27,715 nt of DNA from an uncultured Eubacteriales bacterium (lineage in GTDB: Bacteria > Bacillota > Clostridia > Oscillospirales > Oscillospiraceae), in the NCBI GenBank assembly GCA_900552725.1, contig USAT01000015.1, positions 1 through 27,715 of the forward strand. The letters run 5' to 3'. Made by a program: the position numbers and the translations under genes. Of the stretch, positions 21,515-27,715 are shown in pieces. Numbering within the stretch: position 1 is the first letter of the stretch; every line of letters begins with the position of its first letter. Under the pieces are notes generated by a model. The model was not told where the DNA came from. It made no database searches and was given only the letters and a program-made list of their open reading frames with translations.

Positions 21515-22848
21515 GCACCCCCATCTGCGACTTCGTCCGCCGCTACCGGGACAGCGATGCCGCCCGGCTCCACATGCCGGGCCATAAGGGAAAGCCCCTT
21601 CTGGGTTTCGAGCCCTGGGACATTACGGAGATCGACGGCGCAGACGAGCTGTTCACCTCCCACGGCATCATCGCCGAGAGCGAGGCCCAGGCAAGCGCGC
21701 TGTTCGGCGCGCACACGGTATATTCCACCGGCGGCTCCACCCTGTGCATCCAGACCATGCTGCACCTGACGGCGCTGCACGCCGCGTCAAAAGGGGAAAG
21801 GCCCTGTATTCTGGCGGCCCGCAACGCCCATAAGGCCTTTGTCAACGCCGCCGCCCTGCTGGATATCGACATCCGGTGGCTCTATCCGGAGGCGGACAGC
21901 GGCTATGTCAGCTGTCCCATCACGCCGGAGCAGGTGCGCCGGACGCTGGAGAAAAGCGCCCAGAGGCCCACGGCGGTCTATGTGACCAGCCCGGATTACC
22001 TGGGGAATATGCTGGATCTCCGGGGCATCGCGGCGGCGTGCCATGACCTGGGCGTGCTGCTGCTGGTGGACAACGCCCACGGCGCGTATCTGAAATTTCT
22101 CCCTCAGTCCCACCACCCCATGGATCTGGGCGCGGACATGTGCTGCGATTCCGCCCACAAGACGCTGGGCGTCATCACCGGCGGCGCGTATCTGCACATC
22201 TCCCATACCGCGCCGGCGCTGCTGACCCGCCAGGCAAAGGCATCCATGGCGCTGTTCGGCTCCAGTAGTCCTTCCTATCTCATTTTGCAGTCGCTGGACG
22301 CTGCCAACGACCGGATGGCGGATTTTAAGGGTACATTACCGGCGTTTATGTACCAGATCAGCACCTTAAAAGACCGTTTATGTACCAATAAATACCGCCT
22401 GATAGGGGAGGAACCCCTGAAGCTGACCCTCTGTCCCAAGTCCTTCGGCTACACCGGAACGGAGCTGGCCGGGATACTGGAGCAGCATGGGCTGTACCCG
22501 GAATTCTACGATCCGGATCATGTGGTGCTGATGCTGACGCCCTATAACAGCGCCGATGACCTGCATCGGCTGGAAGCGGTGCTGCTGGGCCCGCCGCAAA
22601 AAGCGCCTGTCGCCGCCGTGCCGCCCCCTGTGCCGCACCCTCAGCCGGTGCTGACGCCGCGGCAGGCCATCCTGGCGGAGAGCGAGACGCTGCCGATCGG
22701 GCAATGCCTGGGCCGCGTTTCCGCCGCGGCCGCCATCAGCTGCCCGCCCGCCATCCCGCTGGCCGTCTGCGGCGAACGGATCGACCGGCAGGTGCTGGAC
22801 TGCCTGCGGTATTACGGCGTCTCCGCCTGCGCGGTGGTAAAGGAATAG
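21511..22848 (+). CDS. Orn/Lys/Arg decarboxylase-family PLP enzyme coupled to scfB
   Basis: A 445-residue fold-type I PLP protein. The N-terminal RLHMPGHKGKPLLG motif and DITEIDGADELF are signatures of the Orn/Lys/Arg decarboxylase family. YSTGGSTLCIQTML binds PLP phosphate, VDNAHGAYL holds the aspartate, and SAHKTLGVITGGAYLH holds the Schiff-base lysine K217. A C-terminal domain follows (about 300-445), with a proline-rich linker near residues 365-385. Size suits the short YaaO-like group. The substrate cannot be told: arginine, lysine, ornithine or another amino acid. The ATG at 21511 overlaps the scfB stop, so it is translationally coupled to the SCIFF maturase. A terminator follows 18 nt after its stop. 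Confidence 0.9.
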   Translation: MSTPICDFVRRYRDSDAARLHMPGHKGKPLLGFEPWDITEIDGADELFTSHGIIAESEAQASALFGAHTVYSTGGSTLCIQTMLHLTALHAASKGERPCILAARNAHKAFVNAAALLDIDIRWLYPEADSGYVSCPITPEQVRRTLEKSAQRPTAVYVTSPDYLGNMLDLRGIAAACHDLGVLLLVDNAHGAYLKFLPQSHHPMDLGADMCCDSAHKTLGVITGGAYLHISHTAPALLTRQAKASMALFGSSSPSYLILQSLDAANDRMADFKGTLPAFMYQISTLKDRLCTNKYRLIGEEPLKLTLCPKSFGYTGTELAGILEQHGLYPEFYDPDHVVLMLTPYNSADDLHRLEAVLLGPPQKAPVAAVPPPVPHPQPVLTPRQAILAESETLPIGQCLGRVSAAAAISCPPAIPLAVCGERIDRQVLDCLRYYGVSACAVVKE

Positions 22849-22865
22849 CATAAGAATCGTATACG

Positions 22866-22898
22866 GAAAGCCGCGGCGAAATGCTGCGGCTTTCTTTG
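22866..22898 (+). terminator. Terminator of the SCIFF operon
   Basis: GAAAGCCGC (22866-22874) pairs with GCGGCTTTC (22886-22894), with a small inner GC/GC pairing possible, followed by TTTG. It closes the scfA-scfB-decarboxylase unit. Confidence 0.8.
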
Positions 22899-22953
22899 TT
22901 GAAAACGCCAAATAGAAACGATTACATCTGTGCTTTTTTCACAGAAAGGCCAC

Positions 22954-22982
22954 TTGACTTTCCGATGCGGTAAGCTTATAAT
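22954..22982 (+). promoter_or_regulatory. Sigma-A-type promoter of the MATE transporter
   Basis: TTGACT (22954-22959) is followed after 17 nt by TATAAT (22977-22982). Just upstream, CTGTG and CACAG (22928-22932, 22940-22944) form a short inverted repeat around seven bases, a possible regulator site. Confidence 0.8.
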
Positions 22983-23019
22983 CTCACAGCAAAAATGAAA
23001 TGGCAGAAGTAAGGTGAGT

Positions 23020-24525
23020 ATGATCATGGCACAAGCAAACGCAAAACGGCATATTTCGTCGCTCTTTCATCCGGTTGACCTGACACAGGGCACATGCTGG
23101 AGGACCATCCTGGTATTCTCCCTGCCCATCATATTGTCCTATCTTTTGCAGCAGGTGTATTCCATCAGCGACGCGGCCATCGTGGGCCAGACACTGACTG
23201 CCCAGGAGGTGGCGGGCGTCAACGATACCACATCGCTGGTGTTTATCTTTTTGCAGTTCGCCTTCGGCGTCAGCGCGGGCTTCTGCGTCATCACCTCGTG
23301 CAGCGTGGGCTGCCACGACCGGGAGGGCGTCCGCCGCTCACTGGTGACCCAGATCGTGCTGTCCGCCGCGTTGACGGTGCTGCTGACGGCGCTGGCGCTG
23401 GTGCTGCTGAACCCCATGCTGGCCTGGCTGAATATCACGCCGGACAACCCGGAGGTGTATCACGCGGCCTATACCTACTGTGCCGTGATCTTCGCCGGGA
23501 TCGGCGCGCAGCTCTTCTATAACTTCATCTGCTCGTTCCTGCGCAGCCTGGGCGATTCCGTGACGCCGCTGCTGTTCCTGCTGTTCTCCACGGTGCTGAA
23601 CGTGGGTCTGGATCTGTTGTTCATCATCGTGTTCCACTGGGGCGTGGCGGGGGCGGCCATCGCCACCGTGTCGGCCCAGTTGATCAGCACCGTGGGCTGT
23701 TTTATCTACGCATTTGCCCACTATCCCGACATCCGGCCCCTGCGGAGCGACTGGCGGCGCATCACCTGGTGGGATATCCGCCGCCATGTGACCCAGGGCA
23801 TCCCTCTGGGTCTGCAGTTCTCCGTGCTGGCGGTGGGCATCATCGTGATGCAGAGCGTGGTGGTGCAGTTCGACATGCTGGAGGGCGTGATGGTCTCCAG
23901 CGCGGCCCAGAACGGCTTCGGCGCGGCCAACAAGCTGTCCAACCTGGTGGCCACCCCCATGAACGGCCTGGGCGCGGCCATGACCAGCTTCACCGCCCAG
24001 AACCTGGGCGCGGGCAAGCCGGACCGCATCAAAAAGGGCACCCTTCAGGCCCTGGTGATGATGGCTGTCCTGGTGGCCGCTGCCGTGGGCATCGGGCTGC
24101 TGCTGACCCTCGGCGGTTTTTATCTCCATGTGTTTCTCAGCGCCGACAAGGTGACGGAGGAGACCATCCGCTATGGCAATACCTTCCTGTATGTGGACTT
24201 TGCTATGTTCCCATTCCTGGGCTTCATCTTCTCCATACGCAACTGTGTGCAGGGCATCGGGAAATCCTCTTTTGTCCTGGGCGCCGGCGCGGCGGAGCTG
24301 GTGGCACGCATCGTGGTGAGTCTGCTGCTGCCGCCTCTCTTTGCCGGAGGTACCGTCAGCGCCCAGGCGGGTCCGCTGGCCTTCTATGCCCTGTGCGCCG
24401 CCGATCCATGCGCCTGGATCGCCTCCGACTCCGTGCTGATGGTGCCCTTTGTCCGCAACATCATGAAGATGGACTACCGCTACATGCATCGGCACCGCAT
24501 TCGCCACGAGACACATGAAGCATAA
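23020..24525 (+). CDS. MATE family efflux transporter
   Basis: A polytopic membrane protein of about 501 residues with roughly twelve hydrophobic segments in two similar halves, as in MATE cation/drug antiporters. Family-like stretches are TILVFSLPIILSYLLQQVYSISDAAIVGQ near the N-terminus and FICSFLRSLGDSVTPLLFLLFSTVLNVGLDLLFI. Later come AAQNGFGAANKLSNLVATPMNGLGAAMTSFTAQNLGAGKPDR and RNCVQGIGKSS. The NVGLDLLFI and AQNLGAGK motifs are typical of the clostridial/DinF-NorM side of the family. The substrate is unknown. Starts at GTG 23014, ATG 23020 or ATG 23026 are all possible; AAGG/GGTGAG fits 23020 or 23026 best. It has its own promoter and terminator. Confidence 0.93.
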   Translation: MIMAQANAKRHISSLFHPVDLTQGTCWRTILVFSLPIILSYLLQQVYSISDAAIVGQTLTAQEVAGVNDTTSLVFIFLQFAFGVSAGFCVITSCSVGCHDREGVRRSLVTQIVLSAALTVLLTALALVLLNPMLAWLNITPDNPEVYHAAYTYCAVIFAGIGAQLFYNFICSFLRSLGDSVTPLLFLLFSTVLNVGLDLLFIIVFHWGVAGAAIATVSAQLISTVGCFIYAFAHYPDIRPLRSDWRRITWWDIRRHVTQGIPLGLQFSVLAVGIIVMQSVVVQFDMLEGVMVSSAAQNGFGAANKLSNLVATPMNGLGAAMTSFTAQNLGAGKPDRIKKGTLQALVMMAVLVAAAVGIGLLLTLGGFYLHVFLSADKVTEETIRYGNTFLYVDFAMFPFLGFIFSIRNCVQGIGKSSFVLGAGAAELVARIVVSLLLPPLFAGGTVSAQAGPLAFYALCAADPCAWIASDSVLMVPFVRNIMKMDYRYMHRHRIRHETHEA

Positions 24526-24526
24526 T

Positions 24527-24555
24527 AAAGAGGAGGCCGAGAGCCTCCTCTTTTT
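24527..24555 (+). terminator. Terminator of the MATE gene
   Basis: AAAGAGGAGGC (24527-24537) pairs with GCCTCCTCTTT (24543-24553), loop CGAGA, followed by a T-run. It begins 2 nt after the stop codon. Confidence 0.93.
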
Positions 24556-24577
24556 GCGAGCTTTTCGCTGGTGCGGC

Positions 24578-24606
24578 TTGACGGCGCGGCGGGATTACGC
24601 TAAACT
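24578..24606 (+). promoter_or_regulatory. Promoter of feoB
   Basis: TTGACG (24578-24583) is followed after 17 nt by TAAACT (24601-24606). I see no Fur-box or DtxR/IdeR-like palindrome around it, so iron control is not evident from the sequence. Confidence 0.6.
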
Positions 24607-24659
24607 CTAGGGTGACAATGGACAAGCGCAGAGCAAGCGCAAAGAAAGGATATTCATGT

Positions 24660-27029
24660 ATGGGAGTACAAGAGAGCATACATACACTGGCGCAGTTGGA
24701 GATCGGCCAATCTGCCCGGATCACGGCGGTGGGCGGAGAGGGCGCCCTGCGCCAGCATTTTCTGGACATGGGCCTGATCCCCGGCGCAGAGGTGACACTG
24801 GTGAAATTCGCGCCCATGGGCGACCCCATGGAGCTGCGGATCCACGGCTATGAGCTGACGCTGCGGCTGGCGGACGCCGCAAAGATCGACATCACGCCGG
24901 TCAGGGCCGTCCGACAGGCGGCCGCTCCTGCGGCGGAGATCTGCCCGGACTGTGAGCATCCCGGCCTGGGCGAGGGGGGACGGTTCCACATCAAAGCGGG
25001 GGAACACCCCCTGCCGGAGGAGACCACGCTGACCTTCGCCCTGGCGGGCAACCAGAACTGCGGAAAGACCACGCTGTTCAATCAACTGACCGGCGCCAAC
25101 CAGCATGTGGGCAACTTCCCCGGCGTGACGGTGGACCGCAAGAGCGGCGCCATCCGGGAATACCCCAACACCGAGATCACCGACCTGCCGGGCATCTATT
25201 CCATGTCCCCCTATACCAGCGAGGAGATCGTTACCCGGCAGTTCATCATCAACGAAAAGCCCACCGGCATCATCAACATCGTGGACGCCACCAATATCGA
25301 GCGGAATCTCTATCTGACCATGCAGCTTCTGGAGTTGGATGTGCCCATGGTGCTGGCACTGAACATGATGGATGAGGTGCGGGGCAACGGCGGCTCCATC
25401 CGCATCAACGAGATGGAGGCCATGCTGGGTATCCCGGTGGTGCCCATCTCCGCCGCCAAGAATGAAGGCGTGGACGAGCTGGTGCGCCACGCGGTGCATG
25501 TGGCCAAGTATCAGGAGAAGCCGGGACGCACCGATTTCTGCGGTATGAGTGACCACGGAGGCGCGGTGCACCGGTGTCTGCACGCCATCATGCACCTGAT
25601 CGCCGACCATGCCGAGGCGGCGGGCATCCCCGTCCGCTTCGCCGCCACCAAGCTGGTGGAGGGCGACCACCGTGTGCTGGAGGCGCTGGCGCTGGATCAG
25701 AACGAGCGGGAGATGCTGGAGCATATCATCCTGCAGATGGAGACGGAGCGGGGACTTGACCGCTCTGCCGCCATCGCGGATATGCGGTTTTCCTTCATCA
25801 AGGAGCTGGTGGACGCCACGGTGGTGAAGCCCCACGAGAGCCGCGAGCACCTCCGCAGCCAGAGGATCGACCGCTTTCTGACGGGAAAATATACCGCCAT
25901 CCCGGCCTTTATCGGCATTATGGGGCTGGTGTTCTTCCTGACCTTCAACGTCATCGGCGCATGGCTGCAAGGTCTGCTGGAGGAGGGCATCGCGCGGCTG
26001 ACGGAGCTGGTGAACACCGCCCTGATCTCCTGGGAGGTGAACGACGCGGTGCGCTCACTGGTGGTGGACGGCGTGTTTACCGGCGTGGGCAGCGTGCTGA
26101 GCTTCCTGCCCATCATCGTGACGCTGTTCTTCTTCCTGTCCCTTCTGGAGGATACCGGCTACATGGCCCGCGTGGCCTTCGTCATGGACAAGCTGCTGCG
26201 GAAGATCGGCCTGTCCGGCCGCAGCATCGTGCCCATGCTGATCGGCTTTGGCTGCACGGTGCCCGGCGTCATGGCCAGCCGTACCCTGCCGTCGGAGCGT
26301 GACCGGAAGATGACCGTTCTGCTGACGCCCTTTATGAGCTGCTCGGCCAAGCTGCCCATCTACGGCTTCTTTACCGCCGCCTTTTTCCCCGGACGGGGCG
26401 GCCTTGTGATGGTGGGACTTTATTTCCTGGGCATCGTCATCGGGATCCTGGTGGCGCTGATCTTCAAAAGCACCCTGTTCCGGGGCGAGGCGGTGCCCTT
26501 CGTCATGGAGCTGCCCAATTACCGCATGCCGGGATTGAAGAACGTGGGGCAGCTGCTGTGGGATAAGGCCAAGGACTTCCTGCAGCGGGCCTTTACGGTG
26601 ATCTTCCTGGCCACCATCGTCATCTGGTTTCTGCAGACCTTCGACCTGCGGCTTCAGATCGTCCAGGATTCCCAGAACAGCATCCTGGCGCTGGTGGCCA
26701 GCTATATCGCACCCATCTTCAAGCCCCTGGGCTTTGGCGACTGGCGCATCTCCACGGCGCTGATCACCGGCTTCATCGCCAAGGAGAGCGTGGTCTCCAC
26801 CCTGATGGTGCTGGTGGGCGACGGTATCACCTCGCTGCTGACGCTGGGGACTGCCGTGCCGCTGCTGGTGTTCTGCCTGCTGTATACGCCCTGCGTGGCG
26901 GCCATCGCCTCGGTGCGCCGTGAGCTGGGCGGCAGATGGGCGCTGGGCATGGTGGCGATGCAGTGCGGCATCGCGTGGGTCTGCGCCTGCCTGACGCGGA
27001 CGGTGCTGCTGTTGGCGGGGGTGGCCTGA
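24660..27029 (+). CDS. feoB: FeoA-FeoB fusion, ferrous iron transporter
   Basis: A 789-residue protein with FeoA fused in front of FeoB. Residues about 5-80 form a FeoA SH3-like domain (LAQLEIGQSARITAVGG, FLDMGLIPGAEVTLVKFAPMGDPMELRIHGYELTLR). A linker with CPDCEHPGLG (C95, C98) follows. The G domain has G1 GNQNCGKT (130-137), G2 GVTVDRK (from 155), G3 DLPG (175-178), G4 NMMD (235-238) and G5 SAAK. The C-terminal part has the Gate-type membrane helices, with GFGCTVPGVMASRTLPSERDRKMTVLLTPFMSCSAKLPIYGFF and FIAKESVVSTLM. It imports Fe(II) at the cytoplasmic membrane. The ATG at 24660 with AAAGGA upstream is preferred over an in-frame ATG at 24612 that lacks a ribosome site. The Cys-rich gene overlaps its stop by one base. 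Confidence 0.96.
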   Translation: MGVQESIHTLAQLEIGQSARITAVGGEGALRQHFLDMGLIPGAEVTLVKFAPMGDPMELRIHGYELTLRLADAAKIDITPVRAVRQAAAPAAEICPDCEHPGLGEGGRFHIKAGEHPLPEETTLTFALAGNQNCGKTTLFNQLTGANQHVGNFPGVTVDRKSGAIREYPNTEITDLPGIYSMSPYTSEEIVTRQFIINEKPTGIINIVDATNIERNLYLTMQLLELDVPMVLALNMMDEVRGNGGSIRINEMEAMLGIPVVPISAAKNEGVDELVRHAVHVAKYQEKPGRTDFCGMSDHGGAVHRCLHAIMHLIADHAEAAGIPVRFAATKLVEGDHRVLEALALDQNEREMLEHIILQMETERGLDRSAAIADMRFSFIKELVDATVVKPHESREHLRSQRIDRFLTGKYTAIPAFIGIMGLVFFLTFNVIGAWLQGLLEEGIARLTELVNTALISWEVNDAVRSLVVDGVFTGVGSVLSFLPIIVTLFFFLSLLEDTGYMARVAFVMDKLLRKIGLSGRSIVPMLIGFGCTVPGVMASRTLPSERDRKMTVLLTPFMSCSAKLPIYGFFTAAFFPGRGGLVMVGLYFLGIVIGILVALIFKSTLFRGEAVPFVMELPNYRMPGLKNVGQLLWDKAKDFLQRAFTVIFLATIVIWFLQTFDLRLQIVQDSQNSILALVASYIAPIFKPLGFGDWRISTALITGFIAKESVVSTLMVLVGDGITSLLTLGTAVPLLVFCLLYTPCVAAIASVRRELGGRWALGMVAMQCGIAWVCACLTRTVLLLAGVA

Positions 27030-27172
27030 TGAATCTGGCCACAATATTGGTTCTGTTGGCGCTGGCCGCCGCTGTGGCCGCCGCGATCCGGGTCTACCGG
27101 AAGCAGGGAAAGTCCGATTGCTGCCGCGGCGGCTGCGGCAGCTGCGATACATGCTGTAAAAGGAAGAGGTAA
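27029..27172 (+). CDS. FeoB-associated Cys-rich membrane protein
   Basis: A 47-residue protein. Residues about 2-22 are one membrane helix (NLATILVLLALAAAVAAAI). A short basic link leads to a cysteine-rich tail, CCRGGCGSCDTCC, with six cysteines, and the end is KRKR. This is the form of the small FeoB-associated Cys-rich proteins of Firmicutes, proposed to replace FeoC. The ATG overlaps the feoB stop (TGATG), so translation is coupled. The cysteines may bind iron or a cluster; that is not shown by sequence. The next gene starts 2 nt downstream. Confidence 0.93.
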   Translation: MNLATILVLLALAAAVAAAIRVYRKQGKSDCCRGGCGSCDTCCKRKR

Positions 27173-27174
27173 CC

Positions 27175-27715
27175 ATGCTGCGTTCTGCGATTTTTGATCT
27201 GGACGGCCTGCTGATCGACAGTGAGACCGTCGCCTATCACGTTGACCGGGATATCCTGCGGTATTACGGCTACGATTTTACCCTGGCCCACTATGCCGAA
27301 AAGTACAGCGGCCGGACGATCCTGCGGAATATGACGGACTTCATCCAGGAGTACGCCCTGCCCATCACGGTGGAGGAGGGCATCCGTCGATACGAGGCGT
27401 GGGAGGCGGAATACGTCCGCCGGGGCATCTCGCTGAAAACCGGCGCACGGGAGCTGCTGGCCTGGCTGAAGGAGCGGGGCTGCCTGATCTCGCTGGCAAG
27501 CTCCAGCATCGAATCCAGAGCGAAAACGATCCTGGATCAGAACGGCGTCACCGGGTGTTTTGACTTCTTCACCTTCGGCCCGGAGGTAAAAAGCGGCAAG
27601 CCCGCGCCGGATATCTTCCTGAAGGCTCTTGAAAAGACCGGCGCCGCGGCGGAGGATTCGCTGGTGCTGGAGGACAGCGATGCCGGTGTGCGTGCCGCCG
27701 TGGCGGCGGGGGTCC
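27175..27715 (+). CDS. HAD superfamily hydrolase, beta-phosphoglucomutase-like, 3' end cut off
   Basis: About 180 codons of a HAD phosphatase run off the right edge. Motif I is FDLDGLLIDSE with nucleophile D8 and general acid D10. A helical cap domain follows (about residues 15-85). Motif II is SLASSS, motif III is the lysine in VKSGKPAPDIF, and motif IV is VLEDSDAGVRAA. This is the subclass of beta-phosphoglucomutases and sugar- or riboflavin-related phosphatases; the substrate is open. AGGAAGAGG lies before the ATG, only 2 nt after the Cys-rich gene, so it is probably read with feoB, though a functional link to iron is not evident. Confidence 0.92.
   Translation, partial: MLRSAIFDLDGLLIDSETVAYHVDRDILRYYGYDFTLAHYAEKYSGRTILRNMTDFIQEYALPITVEEGIRRYEAWEAEYVRRGISLKTGARELLAWLKERGCLISLASSSIESRAKTILDQNGVTGCFDFFTFGPEVKSGKPAPDIFLKALEKTGAAAEDSLVLEDSDAGVRAAVAAGV

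Noticed and set aside
24556..24659. A Fur or DtxR/IdeR box at the feoB promoter
   Set aside because: I looked for GATAATGATAATC-like and TTAGG-type palindromes and saw none.

Overview
The window looks like chromosomal core sequence from a spore-forming, anaerobic clostridial bacterium. It is GC-rich for a Firmicute and most resembles the Oscillospiraceae / Flavonifractor-Oscillibacter type. That placement is inferred from gene content: a phosphate butyryltransferase (butyrate pathway), SpoIIM and a SigH-type sporulation sigma factor, a SCIFF ranthipeptide with its radical SAM maturase, a clostridial selenium-metabolism cluster, and an FeoA-FeoB fusion with a Cys-rich partner. Most genes have strong AGGAGG-type ribosome sites, and several promoters match the sigma-A consensus (TTGaca-N17-TATAAT). 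I see no rRNA, tRNA, CRISPR array, insertion sequence or prophage.

Layout. 1-3289 holds three leftward single-gene units: asnA (cut by the left edge), a class I/II aminotransferase, and ptb. 3495-6221 is rightward queA-tgt, then yajC with its own promoter and a strong terminator. 6320-8600 is a TIGR04086-type membrane protein, a 354-bp gap with candidate tandem promoters, then spoIIM-xerD. 8733-12266 is ruvC-ruvA-ruvB-glmM behind one promoter that is covered by a striking compound palindrome. 12338-13273 is sigH plus a double zinc-ribbon protein. 13377-14938 is a divergent pair, a GntR regulator and a B3/B4-domain protein, with related palindromes at both promoters.

14999-19799 is a selenium cluster in two divergent arms. 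The leftward arm is yedE-type transporter, TusA-like protein, DUF3343 protein, selD. The rightward arm is a cysteine desulfurase followed by a LysR regulator. The likely logic is selenium import, handling of Se/S by a desulfurase and small carrier proteins, selenophosphate synthesis by SelD, and control by the LysR protein. 19896-22848 is the SCIFF peptide, an intercistronic terminator, its radical SAM/SPASM maturase, and an Orn/Lys/Arg-decarboxylase-family PLP enzyme overlapping the maturase by 4 nt. 23020-24525 is a MATE transporter. 24660-27172 is the FeoA-FeoB fusion and its Cys-rich membrane partner, followed by a HAD hydrolase cut by the right edge.

The parts closest to something undescribed are four: the SCIFF unit with a seventh cysteine and a translationally coupled PLP enzyme, the palindromes shared by the GntR and B3/B4 promoters, the compound operator at ruvCAB-glmM, and a sigH promoter placed so close to the start codon that the message may be leaderless. 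Each rests on sequence reading only. The very long open frames antisense to many genes are composition artefacts and are not annotated.
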